A stretch of 64,000 nt of DNA from Buxus sempervirens (taxonomy: Eukaryota > Streptophyta > Magnoliopsida > Buxales > Buxaceae), in NCBI GenBank assembly GCA_947561395.2, contig OX387187.1:29865829-29929828 (forward strand), given 5' to 3'. Below the pieces are notes generated by a model that saw nothing but the letters and a program-made list of their open reading frames with translations, did no database searches and was not told the DNA's origin. The translations under genes were made by a program, and so were the position numbers. Positions 36,374-48,353 of the stretch are shown here, piece by piece; within the stretch, counting starts at the first letter, position 1; every line of letters begins with the position of its first letter.

Positions 36374-38351
36374 GTATGTAAAATGGGTCTCTCTCTCTCT
36401 CGTGCGCATGCACAGATACACATGCCCCCGCCGCCTCCACCCCACCCCCTCCTCTCTTTATCTGTATGTTCATCTATATATCTAGCTATGTATCTCCTCA
36501 ACTCTACTGCTCCTTTACCCTCCTTTTTGCCCTTAATCTTTGCTTGTCATTTTGTTCCTGGCTTTTTGATTAATTACTGACATTATTTGAGCATGGCAAT
36601 TGAGGATATTTTAATTGGGAGCAGTAATGTATTAATTTTCTTTTCTGTGCATGATCCTTTAAATTAATGACATCATGATATATTTGAGCACGGCAATTAA
36701 GTAGTGCTTTTGCGCTTTAATTGCAACCACTAATATGTTAGTTTCAGTTTGTTGACTAGCTGTCACAGTTTCAGAAGTTGGCATTTGGTGAGTTAATTTG
36801 CCCTTTGGAATTTGACTGCATTCCTGAAACCAAGTCTAGGTGTCCTTTTAAAAGTGCAACAGTGTTATTAAATCCTCATAAACTCCGGACAGCCTATTGA
36901 TTTTGTTCAAATTATATGAGATTATATTTTATCACTATAGAAGTTCATGACTTTATTGACGTCCATGGAAGTTCTTCAACTGACTTCCGCAACAATTCCA
37001 TTTGCAATTCCCCATTTCTTGAACCTTTGAAAACTGATTTGAGCCTTTCCTGTTTCTTTGATTCTATTAAAACTTTCATCAGCTTTTTACCATATGTTTT
37101 GCGCTTATCTTTTTGGGCTTACAACATTATAATGCTCTTAGCATCTTTGTTTAGTTTGATGCTGATATCTATGCTACGAGACATTGGTGTCCTGCAGGTG
37201 CTGCTCTGTGTTGAGATAATTATTTTGACCATTTTTTGTCTGATTTTTTTTTCTAAATTGAGTCATGTTAGGTTTGTGGAGTTTTATGGGTTCCAACTTA
37301 ATTTTTTAGAATTTTTTTTTCATGCAATCACCTAATGGCATTGTATAATATTCTTACAGAAATAAGGAAATGTCTCTTTGTTTCTTAAGAAATACACGTG
37401 GTCCAATTCTTGTAAGGAGTGAAGAGGTGGAATTTCAAGAAATAATATTGGCTTCTTTGAGAATTTCTTATGGTAGCCCATTCCACTTATCCGTGGTGGT
37501 TTGCATTAGTCAAAGCACTCTGATTATTGAGTTCTCATTGTCGATGCATTGTTATTCTCTTTATTTTATTTGTTCATGTGTGTGTTTTCTCTATGTAACG
37601 TAGATGTCTTATATTTCACCCATATCCAGTATCCATTGGGCCTTCTGGTAGGGACCCTGATCCTGGAGGTTTGTTGGTGGGGCAACGAAGCCCCTGGCCT
37701 AAATTTTTGGGTTACTAGTTACAGTGGAGTTGAGTTCTAGGGTTGCAAGTTGAGTTCATGAGATTTTGGGTTTCTGTTGTGAAGAATAGCTTTGTATCTT
37801 GCATCCAGATTTTTAGTGAATCTCTTCGTCATCTTCTCCCATGAATGTAGGCTTTAAAGCCAAACCACATAAAGCGTTTGTCTTTTTCTTGTTTTTCGTT
37901 TCTCCTTTTACTGTTTTCTGCTATCTCGATTTGGGTTATTCTGCAACACTATATGCTTAGTTTAATCTTTTGTTTCTTTTATTTTCAGTAGTTTAGCTTT
38001 CTGGTTCTTTTGTTCTGAACTAATGAACATGCTCTGCTTTTTTATTCGCTGTCGTGGCCAAATCCATGACAGTAATGTTCTGAATGCTATATTTATCAAA
38101 GCAGTAATTTCAGGTTACCAAATATTAGCCTTGAGATCTGATTTTCCTGTTCTGAACTTACAGCCTCTAAATTTTCAAGAAAATTTGGTACTCTTTCACG
38201 GTCTTTCATTATGATCCTACTTTTGTAACTATTCTTTCTTCCATATGCAAGGTACATTCTAGATTTCCATCTCTCTGCCCCAGTCCTTGAAACATAATTT
38301 GCAAGCGTGTGTTCAAATATATCTCTATCTTGTGTGTGCTAATGTCATTCT
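36374..38351. other. Helicase intron, no gene
   Basis: T-rich intron sequence. The longest open frames (36916-37335, 37370-37740) are hydrophobic, as random AT-rich plus-strand DNA gives, and match no family I know. Confidence 0.55.
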
Positions 38352-38356
38352 CTTTC

Positions 38357-41284
38357 TGTAACATCCCAAATTCTTCAAATTTGGTATTTTGAATTAAGTG
38401 TGAAGTTTTCGTCTAATTTTGGTGAATTATCTGATGCGCACGTTTTGGATGCAATAATACTCATAATCCAATTTTAATAATTTTCTATTGATTGTGATAA
38501 ATTTTGGTATTTATTGGATTTTATTTGATTTTTGGAAGGATTAAAATATCATTAAAGGGTTTAGTTTATTCTTATTGGGTAAAGGCTTTGGAGGATGGTT
38601 TAAAAGTGTTTTGATTTGGACCTTAACTACACTTTGGTTTGGGCGGTGGATTATGTGAAGGGTGTTAATGCATGTTAAGTTGGGTGCATTGGCAAGGCAT
38701 GTGATCATACTATCCTTAGATATCTCACGAATTCTCTAGAATTAGGCGGTGTGTTCTATGCCCTTCTTCTATTTTTCTCTCCTTGAGGTCCAGAGCTTTT
38801 CATTTACTGATTTCAGAGTTTGCATGTTGAGGCTTTTAAATTTGGTTTGTTTAATCGGCATGGGAAGAAGGTAGTGGTCCGGTGGGTCAATTGGTTGAGA
38901 GAGCTGGTGAGGGTTGGCTGTCAAGTCTCTGCAAGTTGTTTGCAACCTGTACAAGTAAGTCATCAATTTAATTTGATTTAAAGTAGGTAAATTGCTTGTT
39001 GAATGTCTAATTATTATACTCATTTGGTTTTTAGCTGATTTATTAGAAGTTTTGTTGAAGTTTTGGAATCATACGGATGCTCTGTTCTGGGTTTTCCATA
39101 ACAGTTGCAGATAGTTTTATTTTTGGGGAGGTATTTAGATGTCTTTAAGTTTATGCCTTTGTATTATAAATCTCATATTAGTAGCTCCAAAATTAATTTG
39201 CCAGATCTAGAATACGTAGGAACTGATTTCAGGTTAATTGGGTTCCTGGATTGATGTATAAAAATCCTCAAAGTCAGCCATTTAATCACAGAAAATTGAA
39301 AAACAGTGCAGTTGCAGATGGTTTTTGGGAGGTATTTAGATGTCTTCCAATTCATGCATAGGTATGATAAATCTTAGATTATTAGCTCCAAAATTTGTTT
39401 GCCAGATCTAGAATGCGTAGGAACTGATTTCAGGGTAATAGGGTTCCTGGATCGACCTGTAAAAATCCTCAAAGTAAGCCACATAATCATAGGAAATGAT
39501 GAACAGTTCTTCTGTAACGTATGAGAAGATGTTAAATTTCGGTACAAAATCTATATACTAATGTGAAAACAGTTGTATGTTGAATAAGTATTCAATTTTT
39601 AATATATAATGTGATAGTTATTATTAAATTTGTGTATAATACATAAAGAATTAAGTTTCAGTTCAGATTTTAGATAAATTCAACAAATAAGTTCGAACCA
39701 CAATAAATAATTACATTTTAGTCACATTTTGAAAGAAAAATTAAAATTTAAAGAAAAAGTGTCTAAAAGTGATTTTTAGGATTTATAAATTATTTTAAAA
39801 ATAAGATAAGGTCAATTTAATAAAAGTCAAGAGAAAAATTGTAATTTAAGTTAAATATAACATATTGCATGAAAGAGAATTTTGGTCAATTTCTGTTTGA
39901 TTTATTTATTTGCATCAGAGGGTCCTAAATTGGATTTCATCGATTATATATGTATAGCAAGTTTCAAACAATGATGTTTATCCTTGTTATTAAATATTTC
40001 ATGTGAATTCCACTAGCATGATTCCTAAATTGCATTTATATTATAATATTATTATTTTGAGAAAATATGCATATTTGAATAGGATGACACACACATGAGT
40101 ATTCATAGTTTTGATTTGTGTATATTGCACCCTAATTAAATTTGTTTTACCCTGCGATAAGTTTAACTTATCAATAGCGGGTTAGCACTTTACCGGTATG
40201 TAAGGTAGAAAAATGAATTTCCCTATTTGATCTCAAGAGAGATCCTTATTATGTTTTGGATATTGAGTAGTTTGTGTGGATGCTTAATAAGATAATTAAA
40301 ACTTGAGTGTGTGAGGGCTCATCAGTATGGGAGTAGAGGGAGTCGTACTGATTGGAGCGACGAAGCTGGTTGAGTTGAGGATTCCTCCCGGCATGTTTTT
40401 GTTTATTTTGTGATGTGAGTCAGTCGAGATGTGATTCCTCCTGACAGAGCCAGTCGAGACGTTTGATTCCTCCTGGCAGTGTGAGCGATGTGATTGGTAC
40501 TTCCCGGTAGAAGGGGATTTACCCGAAATGTGTGTGTGTGGTGATCTTGTGATCCAAGGATTGTGCATCCCAATCTGATTACTATAGTTGTAGTCCTGGC
40601 CGATGTCTATAGTTCCGGCTGGACATTACTTTAATTAGTCTTGTGAATAATATGATATGGTTTATCGGATTAATCGAATTGATCTGGTTCTAAGTTATAA
40701 ATTGATTTATATATTCCAGTTGATGATTATTGCAATTCTTCTGAACCTTGTTGTAAATTCATATTATTTAGTGGGATACGGGGTTGTCTCACTTGCACTT
40801 GATTACTTGTGATGTATTATGATTTGAGATATATCCGCATGTGTATTTAATTTATCATATGATGACTTACTGGGATCTCCGATCTCATTTAGTTTATTAT
40901 ATATAGACTGTGCAGATTCCAGAGTGTTAGCAGTTGGTTACGGGTAGATCCAGATTTAGAGGTATAGCAGTTTTCATTTTTTATTCATTGTACTTGATTA
41001 TACTTCATTTCAGTGATTTTACATTCTGAGATTATGATTCAAGATTGATATTATATTAAATCTTCCGCTTTATCATTATTTGATTTATTGCACTCTGATA
41101 TATTTGATGAGCATGGATTATCTGTTGGTATCAGATGATTGGTAGTGTTCATAGATGCGTGAATTCGGATTTATTGTCTTAAATTTTAATTAAGACCCGA
41201 ATTTACTTGTCGCTCGACATACCAATTCTAGTAATTCTGTGGTTTAATCCATAAGATACTGGAATTGAACTGGTGTATGTCACA
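38357..41284 (+). mobile_element. Solo LTR (Ty3/gypsy-like) with CTTTC target duplication
   Basis: It starts TGTAACATCCCAAATTC and ends GTGTATGTCACA, 2928 bp, with TG...CA termini. Perfect 5-bp duplications CTTTC flank it at 38352-38356 and 41285-41289. The TGTAACAYCCC start is common in plant gypsy LTRs. No gag or pol is present, so it is a solo LTR. It sits in the helicase intron just upstream of the fourth exon. Excised with one CTTTC copy, the intron polypyrimidine stretch TTTCTTTTCTTTTTT becomes continuous. Confidence 0.9.
39104..39515. repeat. 207-bp tandem duplication inside the solo LTR
   Basis: Two copies (39104-39310 and 39311-about 39515) begin GTTGCAGAT and share GGAGGTATTTAGATGTCTT, TTAGCTCCAAAAT, GTAGGAACTGATTTCAGG and AAAAATCCTCAAAGT. 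They are roughly 85% identical by eye. Confidence 0.9.
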
Positions 41285-41499
41285 CTTTCTTTTCTTTTTT
41301 CTTTTTTTTGGGCACGATACTTCCCTGAAGGTTTGTATCTTATTTCTGATATTTTTCTTGCCTTTTCTGGCCTTTCTTTTCACTTGGACACCAAAATATC
41401 CCAATTCGTAATGCCCGCCAGATGGTTATGTTCAGTGCAACATGGCCTCTCTCTGTACATCATTTGGCGCAAGAGTTCATGGATCCAAACCCTATTAAG

Positions 41500-42921
41500 G
41501 TGCAAATGTTGTTATATTGCTTGGCATTTTTACTGTTCCCTGTATCTATCTTCTCCTATTTATTTCAGCATAATTTATTTAATCCGAAGATGTTACAATA
41601 TATAACACCTAACACCTAGAGCATTGTATAATATTTAAATTTTCTTTTGGAATAAAATATGACTGTGAAAAGATCATAGCACCTAACACCTCATATTCAA
41701 CACCGGATGATGACAATTAATAGCTTTATTAAAAGCAAACATTAACAGAAATAAAGTATAATAATACTCTAGGTTTATTTGAAGAACATCAATGAAGAAC
41801 GATACCAAAAAAGATTCGTTTATCGTTACTCTTTTATATTAAATAAAAAAAAATTGCAAGTAGGTGAGGCATATGAAAATATGGACACAAGATGGACACA
41901 GGCGTTGGTAGTCCTATTGTAAAGGGCTCATTAGAGCATAGGGAACAATGACATGACATAATTTGATTGGTGACAGACTAGAGCGTTAGAGAAAACTTGG
42001 CAAAGGATTTCATCAGGGATGAAGCAACTTGAAATTATTTTTTAACTTTTAATTTTTGGACTACACTAACAATTAGAGATTCTCCCATATAAATTGGATA
42101 TTTATTTACTTAACGATCACCCTTCATAATATTTCATAACATTTTTTACCCCTAAGTTATCTTACAAGGCTAAAAACTCAATGACAAATTTATTTGAAGA
42201 AAAATAGGTGTCACAAAATTTAATTTTTCCAAAGCGCTATGCAAACTAAGAGCAAAATTTGGTACTTTTGCTGGGCAGTAGAAATTTGGTTTCTAGATCA
42301 AATCCAAATTCGAATTGGACGAAGCCAATGGAACTAACCCTAGGAAAGAGAGAAGAACCTCTATCATGGTGGAAGTATGAAAATGCTGGTTGATTACTGG
42401 GTTATTAGAAAAGGATAAAATTATGGTTATTAAAGTTTCTTAAATGATATTTATCTCTATTGTTAGACTTATAAAATGTAATTTGACTATTTTATCCTTT
42501 ATCAATTTTTTATTTCAAATAAGAAAATTTTAAAAACAAGATCATGCACCCACGATTTTTAAATCAATTATTAAGACTTTTAAGCCTTAAAATTTTATTT
42601 TTTAAGAAAATCTCTAAATCATATACTTTTTGTACTTAAGGAAGAGTAAATTTGTCAAAACATATTTAAATTTTGATAAACTTTGCACGAAAGAGAGGGA
42701 TATGAAGCAGACGACAAAAGATACAAGGGAGGCAAGTATCATTTTAGAAAACCTAAGGGGAGGAATCTGTAGTTGTCAAGAACTAAAAGGGAAGCAAGTG
42801 TAATTTCTCTAAAATAAAAAATAAGAAAATGGTTCTACTTTCAAAGTTTAACCACCCCCATTATAACAGATCGAACCTAGCTAGGCTCAACATTTTCATC
42901 AGAGATTTCTGAGGAAAGGAT
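41500..42921. other. No gene; upstream of ankyrin pseudogene
   Basis: AT-rich. A segment with TTGCAAGTAGGTGAGGCATA at about 41855 recurs at about 46541 on the other side of the ankyrin gene. The next helicase exon (start of domain 2) was looked for and not found. Confidence 0.5.
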
Positions 42922-44926
42922 GTGCAAAAAATAGACCCGAGGTTCAAGAAGGTTGTAGAGACTGGAGACGTTGATGGTCTGTACTCATTGATTGAGCAAA
43001 ACCCCTCCATTCTTGATGGTCTTGATGCACTCCAGTTCGTTGATACTCCCCTGCTCATAGCAGCAAGGGATGGGAAAGCCGATTTTGCGATGGAGATTGC
43101 GAATTTGAAGCCTTCTTTGGGCAGAAATCTAAACCAAAAGGGACTTAGTCCCATGCATCTGGCTCTGCAAAAGGGACACTGGAGCATAGCTAGAGGGCTG
43201 GTGCTGGTTGACAAAGAACTCGTCCGTGTCAAAGGAAGAGGAGGGAGAACTCCACTGCACGAAGTGGCTTCTACTGGGAATTCCGCTTTGTTGAGTGTCT
43301 TTCTCGATGCTTGCCCAGATTCTGTTGAGGACACGACAGTTCAGCTCGAGACTGCTCTTCACCTTGCCGTGAAATCCAGCAAGTTGAAATCGTTTTTGCT
43401 TATGTTGGAATCACTCAGAAAGCAAGATAAAAGTGAGATCCTAAGCTGGGGGGATAACCATGGCAACATCGTGTTGCATCTGGCAACCTCAGAAAATCAG
43501 CACAAGGTAGGCTTGGCCTGTTGAGATCGTATTAAGGCACATTGATTTACATAAATATACCTTCACTTATCATCTTAATATGAGGTGTGACTAACTTTGT
43601 GGGGTGAGTTTGCATTAGCATTTATGTGTGTTTTGGGGCGTTTGTCCTCTCTTCTCGTGGTGTGGGGGTGTTGCGACATCATATCTGGGGCTGTTATGAT
43701 CATAGATGTTAAGTGTTTAACTGATGAAGTCTTCGTAAGCCTTGGGCTTTTGGAGCAACAGTTAGGCACGTAATGGTATCGGAGTCAGGTTCCATGTCCA
43801 GGGTTTTAGTCTCGGAAGGGGTGACCTATAGGCTGGATTAAATATCATGTATCAGCACCATGCTAAGTCATTGAATACCAATAGATGAGTGAAGCCTTCA
43901 AAAGGGAAAGAACTACCATTAAGTCAGTGTCGATAGAGTGGGCCACCATAAACATTGGCTAGCTAATGAAGCATGATGAATTTTACAATCCTAGATGTTA
44001 AGTACTTAACTTATGAAGTCTCCATAAGCCTTAGGGCTTTTGGAGCAAGGGTTAACAAGGGCATAACCATGCTCTTTAAACATTCTTCTTTCCCTTTTAT
44101 CTTTATATATCAATTTTTTTTTTAACTTCATTCTCTTATGCAGTTTGTTAAGTTGCTGCTAAGCAAGATATACTTCAAGGGTTTGCAAGTAAATCCCATG
44201 AATTCAGAGGGATTGACAGCCCTGGACATGTTGGAAGAAGGAGCAAGCAGGCAAGGGCACAAGCTGAAGCTAGTGAGCCTCTTCCGTCAAGCCGGAGCTT
44301 TAAACTCCAAGGAGATTTTATCTGATAAGAGTGGCTTTGTGCATGCGAAGGCGCAAGTCCGAAGGACTCTCTTTTCATGGAACTCCATCAGCTACTTCCA
44401 ATACAATCCGTATAGAGACTCCCCTGATAGTGTGCGCAGTGCACTTCTGGTGGTGGTGGGGCTGATCGCCACCGCCACTTACGAATCGGGGATCACCCCT
44501 CCTGTCGATAATTGGTAGCACAACTTCAAACCCGATCATAATAGCACCATCACGTTTAATGGCGGAAGACTTGCCGGACCCTTTGGTCTAAGCTATAGAG
44601 ACTTTCAATTTTATGGCTACTTGTTTCTCAACTCTTTGGGGTTTTACATGTCTCTTGCAATGCTAATGATCCTCACAATGGGTTTCCCTTTGCAAGCTGT
44701 GCTGGTATTCGCTCTACTGTCCATGGTGGGGAATTATAGTTATTCACTGCTAAGTATAGCACCACAAGGACACCCTATATTCTTCTTTCTTTTCAGCCTT
44801 GTTTTGCCAGTTCTCTACACATTCTGTCTTCTGTTCGCGTGGGAACTAGTGCAGTACGCAGCAAAATTGTTGTGGATATTTGCCCACAGATCAACTTATG
44901 GACAAGATCCAGAAGATGTTGAGTAG
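42922..44926 (+). pseudogene. Ankyrin-repeat/PGG-domain protein (BDA1-like), lost start and one stop
   Basis: Exon 1 (to 43506, donor GTAGGC) and exon 2 (44144-44926, acceptor TATGCAG) join in phase 0 and give about 450 residues, the usual size for BDA1-like membrane ankyrin proteins, which act in plant immune signalling. Ankyrin repeats include DTPLLIAARDGKADFAMEIA, GLSPMHLALQKGHWSIARGL, GRTPLHEVASTGNSALLSVF, ETALHLAVKSSKLKSF, HGNIVLHLATSENQ and EGLTALDMLEEG. The PGG domain follows (SALLVVVGLIATATYESGIT) and then two or three more membrane segments. Two defects: the place of the usual initiator MDPR reads ATA-GAC-CCG-AGG (ATA at 42931) with a stop just upstream at 42910 and no in-frame ATG nearby; and TGG appears changed to TAG at 44516-44518, between the first membrane segment and the rest. 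Otherwise the frame is fully open, so inactivation looks recent. Confidence 0.85.
43507..44143. repeat. Ankyrin-gene intron with a duplicated block
   Basis: The block ATGTTAAGTGTTTAACTGAT with AGTCTTCGTAAGCCTT and GGGCTTTTGGAGCAA occurs at about 43706-43762 and again (diverged) at about 44005-44053. Between them lies tRNA-like GGTATCGGAGTCAGGTTCC. This looks like a fragment of a dispersed repeat. Confidence 0.6.
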
Positions 44927-44990
44927 TAGGTGAATGATGTTAGGGATGCAGACTCCTCCATGGAAACACCTTTGCTGGTGACAAATTAAT

Positions 44991-45037
<47 letters not shown>

Positions 45038-45595
45038 AGTATGTAAATTTGGGTTAATTGACTAGCTAGCTAGATGCATCTGTGTTTACTTGTCTTTCTA
45101 AAGTCCTTTAATTGAATCTTCAAGCATTACCAATGGGCACTTCCTTGATTATCCTGATCTGTACATATAATGAAAAAAATGGGGTTCAGATGCTTGGTAA
45201 CAACTTCCACCATTAAGCTTAGGAAAAGGATTATATATCGAATTACTCTCTGCTTGTTCAGATTCCATTAGTTAGGCTTTCATGTTGAGTTGTGTGAAGC
45301 CTGATATTACTGAACACTCAGCCATAACTTTCGCGAAAATTGACAATAAGAGGGTATTTCAGGCATTTTCATTGTGTTAAGGTTATATTTCCCTAGTTGT
45401 TTATCCTTGTTAAGCTTCTTCCATTCAAAAATATAGTGAAACAACCAGCGGCTGTGGACATAGCCCTATTTTGGGTGAACTATGTAAAAATCTGTGTTTC
45501 TTCTTCTTGTGTAATTCTTTCTATGGTTTTTTATCTCCAGAAATCAGGTCAAATTCTTAACATCTCATGGCTCAAGGTCAAACTTCTGACGGTGA
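44927..45595. other. 3' flank of ankyrin pseudogene; (TC)n tract
   Basis: A TC microsatellite of about 20 units spans 44996-45036. No other gene. Confidence 0.7.
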
Positions 45596-46230
45596 ATGAG
45601 GGGCTGTGTTCAACCGTTCAAGTTATATGCAGAAGGGGTAAGAGAGAGGGCCATGGCCTGTTGGGAAAACAATGACCGTTGGACCCATATATAATAAGAA
45701 TTGGATAAACTGCTGTAAGAAATAGATCAATATCTTGAAGAGAACAGTAATGGAATGAATACAAAGAACAAGAAGGAGATGGATACAAATTTATGTGGTT
45801 TTGCCTTAAATGTCTACATCCATAGTCGTAGCACAAGTGAAGTTATTCCACAAGAGAACAAGACGAATAAAATCCGAGCGCCATCACTACTCTTTTGGAA
45901 AACCTAAACTTTTCTCGAAACAACAAAATGCAACATGCACTGAAAATGATCTAATTTCCTCCCTTTTATAGCACCAAAAAGTTCGTGACTCCCATTGTTA
46001 AATTCTAGACATCAACATCACAAGGCCAGCATCAGAAAATTCAAATTTGACTTGTGCCTTTTTTTTATTTTATTCGTTTTGAAGGCAAAATACAAACGAA
46101 AAATCAAAATTTTCTCTGGTTTTATTGGTTGGAAGGAGCGCAGAGATTTAGAACTTAGAAGTGATTACAAGGAAAAAAAGTATAACTGTTTCTACCTTTT
46201 TTTTTTCTTTTCCTTTTTTTAGGGGAATAT
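45596..46230. repeat. Direct repeat, copy 1 of a pair
   Basis: Aligns over about 600 bases with 46635-47240. Shared blocks include AAGAAATAGATCAA, ATGTGGTTTTGCCTTAAATG / ATGGTTTGGCCTTAAATG, CATCACT, AAAATGCAACATG, GAAAATGA and GGCCAGCAT. Identity is roughly 75-80% by eye. It may be one end of a small non-autonomous retroelement (see findings). No coding potential. Confidence 0.8.
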
Positions 46231-46634
46231 TGTAGCACATAAAATATATAACAATAAAGTAAACACTGGTGGAGCTACTCCATGAAAGATCTGTTGGTCC
46301 AACGGTAAAGCATATGTGTGGGGTAGCTTCATATGCGAACTTGTACACATGTTTCATCTTTGATTAATCAAAATAGTCAATGCTCCAATTGATATTTAAT
46401 CCCCTTTTTCATCCCACTACATATCGATGCATGAGAAAAATAATAAAATTCAAAATTTTGGTTTGTTGAATAACATTAAAGAAAAGTCAAATATCATTAA
46501 TTCTTTATTTAATCAACACATTAAATAAAAACAAAATTGCAAGTAGGTGAGGCATATAAAACAAAAAAGATGGACACCAAAAGAGATCACATGATTTGAT
46601 CGTTTACTTTTTTGGTAAAAAGATATTATGTTCT

Positions 46635-47240
46635 ATGAGGGGTGCCGTTCACTTTATCTGAAGAAGGGGCGGGAGAGAGGGCCTATTGGGAGACAATATC
46701 GTAAGAAATGACTAAACGGCCATAAGAAATAGATCAACCGCCAAGTAAAAATGCCAACAGAACAACAATGAAATGGAAACAGAGAAAAAGATACAGAGAA
46801 AATTTACATGGTTTGGCCTTAAATGTCTATGTCCATGGGCATTTAAGGTGAAGTTATTTTGCTAGAGAACAAGGCGAATATAATAAGATCATCTAAGCAC
46901 CATCACTGCTCCCTCAGAAAACCTAAACCTTTCCCAAAACAATAAAATGCAACATGCGCTGAAAATGACCTAATTTCCCCACTTATATGGTACCCCCAAA
47001 ACTTCGTGACCCCAACAAACTAACCTTCCAATTTGTTAAATTCAAGACATGTACATCATAGGGCCAGCATTGGAAATTAAAATTTGTATTATGGTTTTTG
47101 CTTGGACGAAGAATAAAAATAGAAAATCAAATTTCTCTATGATTTTGTTGCTTGGGAAAAAAAAATAAGGCACAGAGATTTAAAAGTTATTACAAAGAAA
47201 AAATGAAATAAATGTTTCCTTTTTTTCTTTTTTTGCAAGA
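46635..47240. repeat. Direct repeat, copy 2 of a pair
   Basis: Counterpart of 45596-46230, offset by about 1.04 kb. The roughly 400 bases between the copies include the TTGCAAGTAGGTGAGGCATA segment also seen at 41.86 kb. Confidence 0.8.
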
Positions 47241-48353
47241 GGAAGAAGACGCCTCGCTTCCTCCCCGCCTTGTGAACAGGCCCCTCTCTCTTTTTCCGCA
47301 AAGGATGAACAACGAATAAGATTTGAGAGTGATTCTTTGAAATCAATGTGTGAGGTCTCGAAATCCCACATTGCTTGGGGAGGAGAAAGTGAATATCCAT
47401 ATATATAAGCTTATGACTCTCTCAAGCGACCAATCCTTTTGAGATAAAAACCGAAAACAAAACTGTGAGGCTCAGTATTGTTGCTTGTGGGATTGGGGCA
47501 TTACCAAATGGTATAAGAACCAGACCCACAATGGGGCATTACCAAATAGTTAAGTTATTAAGTAAGGATAAGTAACTCATTCAAATAAAAAAAAAGTAAT
47601 AATAAACAGAAACAAAACAAAACACCTACGTAAGCAAGTTAGGTGTAAGAAAGCTAAATGGGAGGATACTTGATAACAATTTTTATAAAAACAATTTGAA
47701 AATCAAAAACTTTAAAAATTATTTTTGTGCTTTTTGGAGACAAATGAAGAAAAAAAAAACACCCCATTTGGTAACATTTAGTTAAAATCAATTATGATTT
47801 TAAAAATCAGCAAAAATGTGTTTGGTAAAGTTTCTAAAATAATTTGTAAGCAAAAATGTGTTTGGTAAAGTTTTTAAAATAATTTGTGTTTATAGTAATT
47901 GTGTTAGCTACAGTTATATAGCAATAATTGATGTTAGTGATAATGGTTGTGATAATGTTGATAGTGGATGCGAAGATGATGATGATGGTGGCAGTGGCAG
48001 TTGTAGAGGTGCTGGTTACTATGGTGGTGGTTATAAAGGTGGTAGTCATGGTGGTGGTAGAGTTGATATGGCGGTGGTTGAGGTGCTCCTGGACGTGGTG
48101 ATGAAGATGGTGGAGGAGGTGGTGATTGTGGCGGTGGTGGTTGCAATTTCTCCACTCATAAGGGAATTCCAAAGGGATGTAGATACTAAATTCCCCAGTT
48201 GCATTCCATTGATGAAAAATAGTTATTTATATTACAAGAATGTCTAATAGAACATAATTAAATCTTTTTGAAATATGGTACAGCATAAAATGAGGAATCC
48301 AGAAGAGGGTAGCTTAAAACCATGCAAGCAGTAACAAGACATACAAGTAACTT
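47241..48353. repeat. Repeat-rich spacer, imperfect (GRT)n tract
   Basis: 47340-47540 has a GTGTGAGGTCTCGAAATCCCA...GGGCATTACCAAATGGTAT-type block, known to me as a common dispersed plant repeat. 47755-47890 contains AGCAAAAATGTGTTTGGTAA twice. 47930-48155 is an imperfect GAT/GGT trinucleotide tract; its Gly-rich (plus) and His-rich (minus) open frames are by-products of the repeat. Confidence 0.6.

Larger units (their letters stand above)
30897..41499 (+). pseudogene. DEAD-box RNA helicase core fragment (RH5-like), four exons
   Basis: Exons 30897-31004, 35155-35235, 36295-36373 and about 41409-41499 encode a contiguous piece of a DEAD-box ATP-dependent RNA helicase. They read IADVLSDAGKPCG...VCLYGGNSKGPQISSLKSGV; DIVIGTPGRLKDLIEMGV (TPGR motif Ib); VLDEADRMLDMGLDPEVRSI (DEAD box, motif II); and RQMVMFSATWPLSVHHLAQE followed by FMDPNPIK (SAT motif III). 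The first three join in frame with good GT/AG sites. The fourth exon has no AG acceptor in the 75 bases before its in-frame start, and its donor (GTGCAA) is weak. Exons for the Q motif, Walker A (motif I), PTRELA (Ia) and all of domain 2 (motifs IV-VI) are absent, so no working helicase can be made. Introns carry a LINE remnant and a 2.9-kb solo LTR. It resembles plant RH5-type helicases involved in ribosome biogenesis. Confidence 0.8.

Noticed and set aside
36916..37335. 139-codon hydrophobic plus-strand open frame, like a membrane protein
   Set aside because: T-rich intron DNA gives Phe/Leu/Ile-rich frames by chance; no family motifs or splice context.
40296..40568. 90-codon minus-strand frame
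   Set aside because: It is within the solo LTR and contains its internal GATTCCTCC-type repeats; not coding.
47834..48247. Glycine-rich and histidine-rich proteins on opposite strands
   Set aside because: Both are by-products of an imperfect GAT/GGT trinucleotide tract.
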